Source: F1-120-MAGs118 sp013360535
Lineage (GTDB): Bacteria > Planctomycetota > UBA1135 > GCA-002686595
Direction: 5' to 3'
Assembly (NCBI GenBank): GCA_026647215.1
Contig: JAPKHC010000018.1
Coordinates: 147,552-211,551, forward strand
DNA length: 64,000 nucleotides
Shown here: positions 35,291-46,356 of the stretch, one piece after another
Layout: each line of letters begins with the position of its first letter
Position numbering within the stretch: the stretch's first letter is position 1
The notes under the pieces: generated by a model
The model's database searches: none
Told to the model about the DNA's origin: nothing
Seen by the model: the letters and a program-made list of their open reading frames with translations, nothing else
Program-made: the position numbers and the translations under genes

Positions 35291-35677
35291 TCAGGCGCTC
35301 TCGCCGACCGCGACGGCGGCGGAAATGCCGGCGTCGTGCGTGATCGTGATGTGGATGCGCGTGATGCCCTTCGCCTGCGCGATGCGCGCCGTCTCGCCGT
35401 GAAGCACGACGGTGGGCGCTTGTCCGGGCGGACGCACGACCTCGATGTCGACCCAGCGCACGCCCTTGGCCCAGCCGGTGCCGAGCAGCTTCATCACGGC
35501 CTCTTTCACCGCAAAACGCCCGGCGTAGCTCGAGTAGCGCGTGACCTTCTTGCTTTCGCAGTAGGCGCGTTCGCCGGCGGTGAAAAGCCGCGCGAGCGCG
35601 CGCTCGCCGTAGCGCTCGATCGTCGCCTGCATGCGACCGATCTGCGCGATGTCGAGCCCTAGTCCGACGATGGCCAT
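35291..35677 (-). CDS. acpS: Holo-[acyl-carrier-protein] synthase AcpS
   Basis: 128 residues. AIVGLGLDIAQIGRMQATIE carries the Mg-binding Asp of the GxDI motif; FTAGERAYCESKKVTRYSSY and AGRFAVKEAVMKLLGTG carry the second motif (F-x-x-KEA) with the catalytic Glu and Lys; HITITHDAGISAAVAV is the third. It transfers phosphopantetheine from CoA to acyl carrier protein. The ATG overlaps the stop of the epimerase gene by one base, so it ends the carboxylase operon, linking both to acyl metabolism. Confidence 0.95.
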   Translation of the reverse strand: MAIVGLGLDIAQIGRMQATIERYGERALARLFTAGERAYCESKKVTRYSSYAGRFAVKEAVMKLLGTGWAKGVRWVDIEVVRPPGQAPTVVLHGETARIAQAKGITRIHITITHDAGISAAVAVGESA

Positions 35678-36561
35678 CAGCTGAAGAGCGAGCGCAGCGC
35701 GCCGTCGATGTCCGCGTACTTGAAGGCGTAGCCGGACTTCAGTGCGCGCTCGGGTACGCAGCGCTGGCTCGCGGTGAGCACCTGCTCGACGTCGCCGAAC
35801 ATCAGGCGCAACATGAACGGCGGCACCGGGAAGATCGCGGGGCGGTGGAGCGCGCGCCCGAGCGCCTTCGAGAAGTCCTTGTTGGTGCACGCGCCGGGGG
35901 CGACGCCGTTGAGCGGGCCCGAGACGGTCTCGTCGCGCAGCGCGTGCTGCACGAGCCCGCACAGGTCGTCGACGTGGATCCAGCTCATCCAATGCGCGCC
36001 AGAGCCGATCGGTCCGCCGAGTCCGAGCTTGAACGGCGGCAGCATCTGCTTGAGCGCGCCTCCGTTGCCGAGCACGACGCCGATGCGCAGGTTGACGACG
36101 CGCACGCCCACTTCGCTCGCGCGATTGGCCTCACGTTCCCAGGCCGTGCACACTTCCGCGAGGAAATCGCCGCCCGCTTTCGCGTTCTCGGGCAGCAGGC
36201 GCTCGCCCTGATCGCCGTAGATGCCGATCGCCGACGCGCTCACGAGCACCTTGGGCTTCTGCGCGCTTTTCGCGAGCGCGTCGACGAGCTTCTTCGTGCC
36301 GTCGACACGACTCGCGCGAATCTCGGCCTTCACCGCGTCGTTCCAGCGCTTGCCCGCGACCGGCTCGCCCGCGAGGTTGACGATCGCATCGAATCCCGAG
36401 AGGTCGCTCGGCAGCGTGCTGTACTCGACGCCCGCGACGACCGGGCGGTTCTGCGGCGAGCGCGTGACGATCGTGACCTTCGCGCCGCGGTCGACGAGCA
36501 ACTGCCGCAACCGCGTTCCGACGAAACCCGTTCCGCCCGTGATCAGGATGCGCTGGCTCAT
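35677..36561 (-). CDS. TIGR01777-type NAD(P)-dependent epimerase (YfcH/SDR39U1-like)
   Basis: 294 residues from the ATG at 36561, which places the Rossmann motif ILITGGTGFVGTRLRQLLVD near the N-terminus. Next come VNLAGEPVAGKRWNDAVKAE, SASAIGIYGDQGERLLPENA, WEREANRASEVGVRVVNLRI and GGALKQMLPPFKLGLGGPIG, all characteristic of TIGR01777. C-terminal DUF1731 region: LHRPAIFPVPPFMLRLMFGD and VLTASQRCVPERALKSGYAF. The substrate of this family is unknown. It lies between the carboxylase genes (59 bp upstream) and acpS. Confidence 0.92.
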   Translation of the reverse strand: MSQRILITGGTGFVGTRLRQLLVDRGAKVTIVTRSPQNRPVVAGVEYSTLPSDLSGFDAIVNLAGEPVAGKRWNDAVKAEIRASRVDGTKKLVDALAKSAQKPKVLVSASAIGIYGDQGERLLPENAKAGGDFLAEVCTAWEREANRASEVGVRVVNLRIGVVLGNGGALKQMLPPFKLGLGGPIGSGAHWMSWIHVDDLCGLVQHALRDETVSGPLNGVAPGACTNKDFSKALGRALHRPAIFPVPPFMLRLMFGDVEQVLTASQRCVPERALKSGYAFKYADIDGALRSLFS

Positions 36562-36620
36562 GGCCGGAAGCCTCGGGCCGGAGCCCGCCGCTTTCAAGCC
36601 CCGCGCGCGAACCCCGGCGC

Positions 36621-37192
36621 TCAGGCCGGCTCGAGCTCGAACAGCGGCGCCTTTTCCGCGACTTCCGCGCCGTCGGAGGCGAGCACACGCACGATGCGCG
36701 CACGCGCGGGCAGCCCGCCGGTCGGCTGGTAGGTGACGAGCGTGAAGGTCTTCATCACCTCGATCAACCCGAGCGGCTTGCCGGCCTCGATCACGTCGCC
36801 AGCCTTCGCGAGCGCGGGCTCACCCGGCGCCGCGCGATGCCAGAAGCGGCCCGCGGACGGCGAACGGAACGTCGGTGCGCCCTTCGATTCCTGCGCCGCA
36901 GCGCTCGCCTGCGCAGCGCTCGCGCCTTCGAGCGGACGCAGCCTGTAGAGCAGCGTGCCGTAACCGACCGGAGCGTGCACCCGCTCGTGCACGGGACCGT
37001 CGACGACGCCCGCGACGCCTTCAGGCACCACGAGATCGAACGCGCGGCCGAGCGTGATCAGCACACCCGCCTTCGCTCCGGCGAGCAGCGCTCCACCGGG
37101 CGCAACCGATTCGGTGAAATGGCCGACGGACGGCGCTTCGACGAGGACGTGCTCGCCTTCGCGGCGAACGCGCAGCGTGAGGATCTCGCGGG

Positions 37193-37196
<4 letters not shown>
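36621..37196 (-). CDS. Biotin carboxyl carrier protein with an extra degenerate biotinyl-like domain
   Basis: 191 residues. The C-terminal biotinyl domain (about 110-190) has PSAGRFWHRAAPGEPALAKA, GDVIEAGKPLGLIEVMKTFT with the biotin-accepting Lys in EVMKT, and LASDGAEVAEKAPLFELEPA. The N-terminal domain (about 17-88) has the same barrel-sandwich pattern, APSVGHFTESVAPGGALLAG, AKAGVLITLGRAFDLVVPEG and HERVHAPVGYGTLLYRL, but LGR replaces the MK, so it cannot carry biotin. The two are joined by an Ala-rich linker (EGASAAQASAAAQESKG). The start ATG overlaps the carboxyltransferase stop (ATGA). It shuttles carboxyl-biotin between the two neighbouring catalytic subunits. Confidence 0.88.
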
Positions 37197-38920
<1,724 letters not shown>

Positions 38921-38933
38921 GTTCGTGAGCTTC

Positions 38934-40292
<1,359 letters not shown>

Positions 40293-40389
40293 GGGCGGAA
40301 AGAGGGTAGCAGCGGGCCAGCGAGATTGCGCCCGGCGAGCGCGGGTCGACGGTGACGACGGCTGGGCGAGCGACTACCTTGGCGGTCCG

Positions 40390-42432
40390 ATGATCGCTTT
40401 CGCCCTCGTTCTGGCGCTCGCAGGCCCGCGCACGGGGCCCGACGTCGCCGCCGAGCTCGTCCGGCTCTCGTCCGAATCGGCCCGCGAGCGTGCCGAGGCC
40501 GAGCGCTGGCTCGCCGCCCACCTCGAGCCCGCCGATTTTCCGGCGCTGGCGAGCGCCGCCCGCGCGGGTGGGCTCGAGGAACGCACGCGCATCGCCCGCG
40601 CGCTCGGCTCCGACCCGCGCCACTTCGAGCTCGCGGTGTTGTGCCTTGTCGACACCGATCCGGAGCTCGCGAGCCTCGGCGACGAGGCGCTCGTCGCGCT
40701 CGCGACGTTGTGGTTCGGCGACGAGCTCGAGCCCTGGAACGCCGACCGGGTCGCGCTCGAGATCGCCGGCCGCTCGCGGGGCCTGTTTTCGGTCGAGCCC
40801 GCCGCGACGCCGCCCGCGGAGACGCTCGAGCGCCTCGCGCGCCACGCACCGACCTTCCACACCGACCGCGCCAGCGACGTCACGCTCGGCCTCTCGATCT
40901 CGCCCGCGCTCTACTCCGACATGGTCGGCGGCAAGTTGATCTCGCGCGCCGAAGCGGGCGTCGTGCGCGCCGGTTCGTTCGAGCGCGCGCTCGCGCACAC
41001 GCTGGTCGACCTGCGCATCGGCTTCGAGGGCCACGGTTTTGGCGGCGAGCATCCGTTCCTGCGCCTGGGTTACGGCGCCGATCTCGGCTCGCGCAAGACG
41101 CCGGCGCTGATCGCCGAGTGGTGCCGCGACGTGCTGCTCTTTCCCGATCGCCCGCGCGGCCAAGGTGCGGCCGCCGCGCTCGCCGGTTGTGGCTGGCCGG
41201 CGCCGCTCGCGTGGCTCGAACGCCGCTGGTTTTCGGTGGGGGATCGCAACGCGCTCGTCGGCCTGTGCGTCGCCGCGGGGCGTGGGCGCGTGACGCCGCG
41301 GCTCGCGACGCCGACTCTGGTCGAGAAGCTCCTGCGGGAAGTGGCCGAGCAACGCGCGCGCGACGGCGCCTTCGATGCGACGAGTCGGCGCGTGCGGTTT
41401 GCGCTCGAGCGTTTCCCGCCGCTTTCCGGCGACGGTACCGACCTCGCGGCCAAGGTCGCGTCGATCGAACTGCCCGGCAACGACGGTGCCGCGTTCACGG
41501 CCTGCGTTCTTGCTGCGATGGGCTCAGCCCCGCCCGAGCGTGTCGCCGCGGCCCGCGCGTTGCTTGCGCAGCCGCTCGTGGCCGGTGACGAGAGTGCGGC
41601 GCTGCTGCGGCTCACCTTGTTGCGCCTCGTCGCGCGCACCTCGCGCGGAAACGAGCCCGAATTCGAGCTTGGGGTCTCTGCGCAACTGCTCGCGCGCGTC
41701 GTGCGCGAGCGCGCCGGGCCGCAATTCCTCGAGTGGGCGCAGGCCGCGGGCGCCAAGCCGCCGCGCACGCTCGCCTCGGCGGAGTTCGCGGGCCAACTCG
41801 GCGAACGTGAGCTCGCGCTCGCGATCGAATGGCTCGCGCTCGCCCCCGCGACACGCCCCGCGGCCAGCGAGCTCGTGCAACGCTGGCTGGCCAGCTCCTT
41901 CAGCGACGCGACCCTCGCCCGCCAGCTCTCGGCCCGCGCGCGCCTCGGCGAGCACCCGACGCTGCGCACGCTGCTCGCCGACGTCGCCAAGGGCACGAAG
42001 GGCGACACGAAGACGCGCCTCGAGCGCCTCGAACTGCTCGCCGGCCTCGCCAGCGAGGCGCAAGTGAAGGCCGCGGTCGAGTCGCTGCTCGCAATCGGCA
42101 TCTGGCAGGACGCCGACTGGGAACTCGCCGGCGCCGTCGCGGGCCTCGAAGCCGGCGCAGCCCTGCGCGAGCGCCTCGTCAACTACGGCATCGGCGCCGC
42201 CGCCGCCGAGAAACGCACCAACCCGCCCTGGCTCGCCGCCTACGAGCGCCTGCTCACCACCCTCGCCTCTCGCGGCGAAGATACGCTCGCGAACGAGCTG
42301 CGCCTCAAGCTGCGCAGCGCCCTCCGCTCCGCCCCGCGCCACCCGCTCTTCCGCGCCCTCGAATCCGGCGCCTGGCCCGAACTCCCCGGCCCCCGCCCCC
42401 TCTCCCTCGAAGCCCTCGACCTCGGCCCCTGA
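40390..42432 (+). CDS. Exported helical-repeat (HEAT-like) protein
   Basis: 680 residues from the ATG at 40390, which gives a signal peptide (IAFALVLALAGPRTGPDVAA). The rest is almost entirely alpha-helical with short Ala/Leu/Arg repeats such as SSESARERAEAERWLAAHLE, FPALASAARAGGLEERTRIA and LASLGDEALVALATLWFGDE, a HEAT/Armadillo-like spacing. One segment (residues about 165-215) is less repetitive: LGLSISPALYSDMVGGKLIS. No known catalytic motif. Such proteins serve as scaffolds. Divergent from the accC operon with 97 bp between starts. Confidence 0.65.
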   Translation: MIAFALVLALAGPRTGPDVAAELVRLSSESARERAEAERWLAAHLEPADFPALASAARAGGLEERTRIARALGSDPRHFELAVLCLVDTDPELASLGDEALVALATLWFGDELEPWNADRVALEIAGRSRGLFSVEPAATPPAETLERLARHAPTFHTDRASDVTLGLSISPALYSDMVGGKLISRAEAGVVRAGSFERALAHTLVDLRIGFEGHGFGGEHPFLRLGYGADLGSRKTPALIAEWCRDVLLFPDRPRGQGAAAALAGCGWPAPLAWLERRWFSVGDRNALVGLCVAAGRGRVTPRLATPTLVEKLLREVAEQRARDGAFDATSRRVRFALERFPPLSGDGTDLAAKVASIELPGNDGAAFTACVLAAMGSAPPERVAAARALLAQPLVAGDESAALLRLTLLRLVARTSRGNEPEFELGVSAQLLARVVRERAGPQFLEWAQAAGAKPPRTLASAEFAGQLGERELALAIEWLALAPATRPAASELVQRWLASSFSDATLARQLSARARLGEHPTLRTLLADVAKGTKGDTKTRLERLELLAGLASEAQVKAAVESLLAIGIWQDADWELAGAVAGLEAGAALRERLVNYGIGAAAAEKRTNPPWLAAYERLLTTLASRGEDTLANELRLKLRSALRSAPRHPLFRALESGAWPELPGPRPLSLEALDLGP

Positions 42433-42553
42433 ACCCTTTTCCCGTCCGCCTGCGTGGCCGACGGAGCTCCTGAGCGCGGCCAGAATCGGCTTGGGTCTTG
42501 GAAAGGTTGCGGTCGATGCCGCATCCTGTCCGGCCCCAAGGCCTGAGCCGTCG

Positions 42554-43282
42554 ATGAGTGCATCCCAATCCGCCCCGAGCGCCGCTCCGCTGCCGATCGG
42601 CAACCCTGACGAGTCCCGCAAGGTCCCGGTCACCCGCGAGGAGCTGGTGATCGCGAGCGCGCCGGGGTCGCAGCATGCCGAGCAGTTCCGCGCGCTGCGC
42701 AACTCGCTGGTGGCGCTCAACCCCGACGGGGCCTCGCGCACGGTGGTGCTGACGAGCGCGCTGCGGGGGGAGGGCAAGAGCGTCGCGACGCTGAACCTCG
42801 CGCTGGCGCTGGCCGAGCTGCCGAGCGTGCGGGTGCTCGCGATCGACGCCTGCCTGCGTTCGGGTGGCCTCGAGGACTTGCTCGGCCTGCCGCGCGCGCA
42901 GGGCCTGACGGAGCTCTTGAGCGGGCGCCTGCCGCTCGATCAGGCGATCCGCCCGACGTCCGTGCAGGGCGTCTCGATCGTTGGCCCCGGCGCCGTGCCG
43001 CGCAACCCCAGCGAACTGCTCGCGAGCGACCGCATGCGCACGCTGCTCCGCACGCTCAAGCAGCGCTTCAGCTACGTGCTGATCGACACGCCTGAGGCGA
43101 CGACGACCTCCGACGCGAACCTGCTCGGCGCGATGGCCGACGGCGTGGTCGTAGTCGTGCGCCTGGGATCGACGCCGAAGAGTTACGTCGAGCAGACCTG
43201 CCGCACGCTCGAGTCGCTCGGCGCCAACCTGCTCGGCACGTGCCTGACCGGCGCGCAGGTGCCGAACACGGCGAAGAAGTAG
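42554..43282 (+). CDS. CpsD/CapB-like ParA-family ATPase
   Basis: 242 residues from the ATG at 42554. Pattern of exopolysaccharide tyrosine-kinase ATPases: HAEQFRALRNSLVALNPDGA, the Walker A' TSALRGEGKSVATLNLALAL, LAIDACLRSGGLEDLLGLPR, GLTELLSGRLPLDQAIRPTS, SELLASDRMRTLLRTLKQRF and the Walker B FSYVLIDTPEATTTSDANLL. The tyrosine-rich C-terminal cluster of CpsD/Wzc is absent; the protein ends in GTCLTGAQVPNTAKK. No Wzz-like membrane partner is adjacent. Probably acts in polysaccharide export control or as another ParA-type switch. Confidence 0.85.
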   Translation: MSASQSAPSAAPLPIGNPDESRKVPVTREELVIASAPGSQHAEQFRALRNSLVALNPDGASRTVVLTSALRGEGKSVATLNLALALAELPSVRVLAIDACLRSGGLEDLLGLPRAQGLTELLSGRLPLDQAIRPTSVQGVSIVGPGAVPRNPSELLASDRMRTLLRTLKQRFSYVLIDTPEATTTSDANLLGAMADGVVVVVRLGSTPKSYVEQTCRTLESLGANLLGTCLTGAQVPNTAKK

Positions 43283-43288
43283 CGCTGT

Positions 43289-44143
43289 TCAGAAGAGCAG
43301 CTGCTGCACGGCCTTCGCGGCCGCGGGGCGAGACACCGGCTGCACGACGCGGCCGGGCGAGCGCTTGGGCGCCGCGAACGGCTTGCCCGCTCGCGCCGCA
43401 CGGATCAGGCCGGTGATGTGCTCCCGCTCCCACTCGAGCGCCCGCGCGAAATCCGGGTAGGCGCGTTCACGCAAGCGGAACTGCGGCCCGTGGATGATGC
43501 GCCGGTGGCCGTCGTGAGCCGGCCGGTCGAGCACCGCGTGCAGCAGCTCGTGGAAGACGATGTAGCGCACCATCCAGCGCGGCACGTCGCCGGAATCGAG
43601 CACCGGATGCAGGCGCACCACGCGGTCGACGGGGTCGTAACTGCCGAGCCTCAGCGAACGCCGCGAGCGCGACGCCTGCGCGCGCCCCCAGCCGATCGGC
43701 GGCCACTTGCGGCCGGTTTCCTCGACGAATTCGGTCTTCTCGAGCTCCGCCGCGAGCTGCGCCAGATCGTGGTGCGCGCCGCGCGGCTCGAGCCTGTGCC
43801 CTCGCGGCGCCTCGTGCGCCAGCTCGCGCACCCGCTCATCGATCCACACGTCCAGCGTCCGCGTCGCCTTCCGCGCACGCTTCCCCGACCGCATCCACGT
43901 CGCCAGCGCCTCCCTCACGTCGCGCGGCGCCGCACCAAAGAACTTCGAGAGCGTGACAAGCGTCTTGCCGCGCACCTTCTGCACCCGCACCACCTGATGC
44001 CGCGCCCGCCCGAACCGCACGCGCACCTCGGTCCCGAGCTCTTCCGTCAGAAACGCCTGCCAGTCGCTCTCCTCAAAAACGACCGCGCGCCGCGCCAGGT
44101 GCTCTCCTTGCGCCGCCTCCGGGACGTGGGAACTCGTCGCCAT
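43289..44143 (-). CDS. SprT-like zinc metalloprotease-fold protein
   Basis: 284 residues. The zinc motif is clear: VRYIVFHELLHAVLDRPAHD with HExxH, then HRRIIHGPQFRLRERAYPDF with the third His of the SprT arrangement. The strand SYDPVDRVVRLHPVLDS precedes it, as in SprT. The N-terminal 130 residues have SKFFGAAPRDVREALATWMR, a helical region found in YgjP-neighbour-type proteins. The C-terminus is basic (APKRSPGRVVQPVSRPAAAK). Proteins of this fold include the DNA-protein crosslink protease Spartan, but many bacterial members are uncharacterised. It is convergent with the ATPase gene at 43282, 6 bp apart. Confidence 0.85.
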   Translation of the reverse strand: MATSSHVPEAAQGEHLARRAVVFEESDWQAFLTEELGTEVRVRFGRARHQVVRVQKVRGKTLVTLSKFFGAAPRDVREALATWMRSGKRARKATRTLDVWIDERVRELAHEAPRGHRLEPRGAHHDLAQLAAELEKTEFVEETGRKWPPIGWGRAQASRSRRSLRLGSYDPVDRVVRLHPVLDSGDVPRWMVRYIVFHELLHAVLDRPAHDGHRRIIHGPQFRLRERAYPDFARALEWEREHITGLIRAARAGKPFAAPKRSPGRVVQPVSRPAAAKAVQQLLF

Positions 44144-44341
44144 CGCTGCGCCCCCGTTTGTACGTCCGCTCCGCGATCCGCACTAGCCCGGAGGGGCAGA
44201 AGTGCGGTGGGAGGTGAAGGTGCTCGCCGTCGGAACGAGCGCGTGGAGCGTTCGCGCACACCACAAACGGAGGGCCCGATCAGGAGAAGCGACACGCGAA
44301 ACGCTTGCCCGGCTGCATGAGGGCTCCGCCTGAATGTGGCC

Positions 44342-44374
44342 GCCCCGGTCGACTTCCGCGAAGTCGACCGGGGC
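44342..44374. terminator. Perfect 15-bp hairpin in the 44144-44424 gap
   Basis: gccccggtcgacttc (44342-44356) and gaagtcgaccggggc (44360-44374) are exact reverse complements around a 3-base loop. It lies 50 bp past the stop of the minus-strand gene at 44425, in the right place for a terminator, but there is no T tract after it on that strand. A palindromic repeat is the alternative. The remaining gap shows nothing else I can name except a weaker 7-bp inverted repeat near 44180-44210. Confidence 0.55.
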
Positions 44375-44424
44375 GAGGGAACAGGACCAGAGCGCACCGA
44401 CATCCGCGCTCAGCGCGCGGCGGA

Positions 44425-45258
44425 CTACAGCGTCTTGATGTAGGCCTTCAGCTCGGCGTCGCGAAGAGCGCGTTCCGCACCCAGCAGCTTCCCGAGTTCG
44501 AAGTACTCAGGCGGCATTTCGTCCGCGTAAATGGACATCGACATGGCCCATTGATTGCTCGCGCCGCAGCTTGTCGCGTGGACGCAACGGCGGCCTGGAA
44601 CCTTGGGTTTCGAAACACAGATGAGTGGCGAACGACTGAAGTCGCCCGACTCCCACTTGTAGGCTTGAATGTCCGCGATGACCGCGGTCCTCTGGGCGGC
44701 CAAATGCCTCACCCGATCATCGATCGGCTTGGCAAATTCTCGAAACTCCGCGAGCTGTTCAGGGGTCGCGTGCTCCGGAACCTGATGGAACACCTCACGA
44801 ACGTTCTCCCAGCTGTCGTAGAACTTCTCGTTCCAATCGATGGATGCGTCGGCGTGAAACTGGAGCTTCGTCGAATCGATGAGCGCAGTCTTGCGAAGCT
44901 CCTCTTCGGCGTCCTCCCAAGCCGGTGGAAGATCCGACGGGTCGAGTTCTCGCTCAAGAGTGCTCAACTCCAGGGCTGTGAGCCTCTTGCGCATCTCGTC
45001 CCACTGCGCCCCGTGGAACTCTCGCAAGTAGTCATCCGCGGTCTGACGTGGAAGAGGCACTTCCGGTGCGGCAAGAACCAGCTCGTTGCGGACATCGGGA
45101 GGCTGATCGACCGGCGTCGAACCTTCCTCATCCGCCGCGACCGTCGCGGCCTCAGGAAGCGACTCTCCGGACCGAGCGAACGACACGAGTGCCCATGAAC
45201 CCATCGCAGCGGCGAATCCGAGGAACGCCACGGTCACATGCTTGTTGTGTGTCAGCAT
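44425..45258 (-). CDS. Exported or membrane-anchored protein of unknown family in a lower-GC segment
   Basis: 277 residues. HNKHVTVAFLGFAAAMGSWA and LVSFARSGE give one N-terminal membrane anchor or uncleaved signal; the rest is acidic and helical (DYLREFHGAQWDEMRKRLTA; FREFAKPIDDRVRHLAAQRT). A Cys/His patch near the end (VSKPKVPGRRCVHATSCGAS) is the only striking feature. I do not recognise a family. Base composition is lower than around it (34 G+C in the 60 bases 44581-44640, against 41 of 60 at 38221-38280), which hints at transfer or relaxed selection. The next gene upstream (45274) is 15 bp away on the same strand, so they may be co-transcribed. Confidence 0.65.
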   Translation of the reverse strand: MLTHNKHVTVAFLGFAAAMGSWALVSFARSGESLPEAATVAADEEGSTPVDQPPDVRNELVLAAPEVPLPRQTADDYLREFHGAQWDEMRKRLTALELSTLERELDPSDLPPAWEDAEEELRKTALIDSTKLQFHADASIDWNEKFYDSWENVREVFHQVPEHATPEQLAEFREFAKPIDDRVRHLAAQRTAVIADIQAYKWESGDFSRSPLICVSKPKVPGRRCVHATSCGASNQWAMSMSIYADEMPPEYFELGKLLGAERALRDAELKAYIKTL

Positions 45259-45273
45259 TGGAGCTCCCCTCCT

Positions 45274-45759
45274 TCACTGACACGGAGAACACTCAGCGGT
45301 GCAACTCGCGGCGACGGGGCCCACGGCGGACGAGTATGTGTAGTCGTTGCCACAACCGACACGGTTGGTCGAGGTGGCCTTGCCCTTGATGCTCCCGTCT
45401 TGTTGCTGCTGAATGGTGGGCTGAGGGCTGAGGCAGTATGTCTGCGAACTTCCGGTCTGCCGACAGAAGCTGAACGGGGTACCGAGCGGCCCCGTCACCT
45501 CGGTAGTGCCAACGACGGTGCACGCAATGGCGACGCACACTCCATCTTCGTCCAGGCAATCTCCATCCCCGGCACCGGACACACCGCCGGGTTCGGACAC
45601 GGTGACCGTTACGGAGTATCCCGATCCCGCTGCCGAGACGGTGTCTGTTGAGATGTCGAGCTGGCAGCCCTCACACGGCACCGGTTGTGTCCTGGTGGAC
45701 ACGGGGGCGTACAGGGCAGCGATGGCCGTCAACGAGAACACGAGCTTAGGAAGTAGCAT
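45274..45759 (-). CDS. Small secreted Cys-rich protein, unknown family
   Basis: 161 residues. AAGGAGA lies seven bases before the ATG at 45759. Signal peptide: LLPKLVFSLTAIAALYAPVS. The mature part has ten cysteines, in PCEGC, DGDCLDEDGVCVAIAC, FSFCRQ, TYCLSPQ, VGCGND and CTAECSPC, pointing to a disulfide-bonded secreted protein. The middle is Ser/Thr/Gly-rich (DTVSAAGSGYSVTVTVSEPG; GSIKGKATSTNRVG). No known family recognised. Hand count for 45241-45300 is 33 of 60 G+C, lower than most of the window. Probably in one transcript with the gene at 44425. Confidence 0.7.
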   Translation of the reverse strand: MLLPKLVFSLTAIAALYAPVSTRTQPVPCEGCQLDISTDTVSAAGSGYSVTVTVSEPGGVSGAGDGDCLDEDGVCVAIACTVVGTTEVTGPLGTPFSFCRQTGSSQTYCLSPQPTIQQQQDGSIKGKATSTNRVGCGNDYTYSSAVGPVAASCTAECSPCQ

Positions 45760-46356
45760 TCGAAGTCTCCTTGTCTGACTGGGAAGTGCCAGGGGGGCGG
45801 CGTGATTCGCGCATGCGGCATCGGTGGCGTCAATGGCATTCTGGCTGGTTTTCACGAAGGGGTGAGATTGGGGTGCAACTGGATCGGCTCCGACGTTTGA
45901 CTCTCGATGGGCGTCGACGCCGCCGATAAAAGTCGGCCTGCGAATACGAAGTTGGCGCGGATTCCGCAGCGACCGCCATGGCGCAGCGGGCAGGCTGGAG
46001 ATCGTCCAGGTCGCACTTGGAGTGCCTCCCTCGGCGAGCCTGGGCGGCAGTCGACGCTGACCACCGTTGCCATGGGCGTCCGATTCCAGCGCCGACATGA
46101 CCCAAAGCTCCGGCCCAACGAAACCCCGATCTTGATCGGTGGGCGTTGCTCTGGCGTGCCCCGTTCCGCTCTTCCTCTCTCTCTCTGGCGGCTCGGATTC
46201 CGCTTCCGAGCTTCCCATGGCGTCCTCGTACTCGCCGTCCGCTGCGTCGTTCCGTCTCCCGGTGTGCAGCAACTTCTCTTGCGAGCGCGAAAGAAAGCGC
46301 CCCGGGCCGAACGAGGAGACGTTCGGCCCGGGGCGAGGAGGAAGAGCGACTCGGGA
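45760..46356. other. Gene-free stretch of about 600 bp with lower-GC character
   Basis: No frame here has a start, family motif or ribosome binding site I trust; open frames on either strand look like chance or eroded sequence. It contains the promoter region of the 45759 gene and, at 46298-46335, the terminator hairpin of the 46357 gene. It may be the remnant of a lost gene. Confidence 0.5.
46298..46335 (-). terminator. Terminator hairpin for the 46357-48360 gene
   Basis: cgccccgggccgaacg (46298-46313) and cgttcggcccggggcg (46320-46335) are exact reverse complements (16-bp stem, 6-base loop). Read on the minus strand, it starts 21 bases after the stop of the gene at 46357 and is followed by CTTTCTTTCGC, a short T-rich tail. 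This is a good rho-independent terminator. Confidence 0.8.

Noticed and set aside
45760..46272. N-terminal extension of the small Cys-rich protein (frame open to 46272)
   Set aside because: The ATG at 45759 has a strong ribosome binding site and a signal peptide directly after it; the extension has neither a start context nor a domain.
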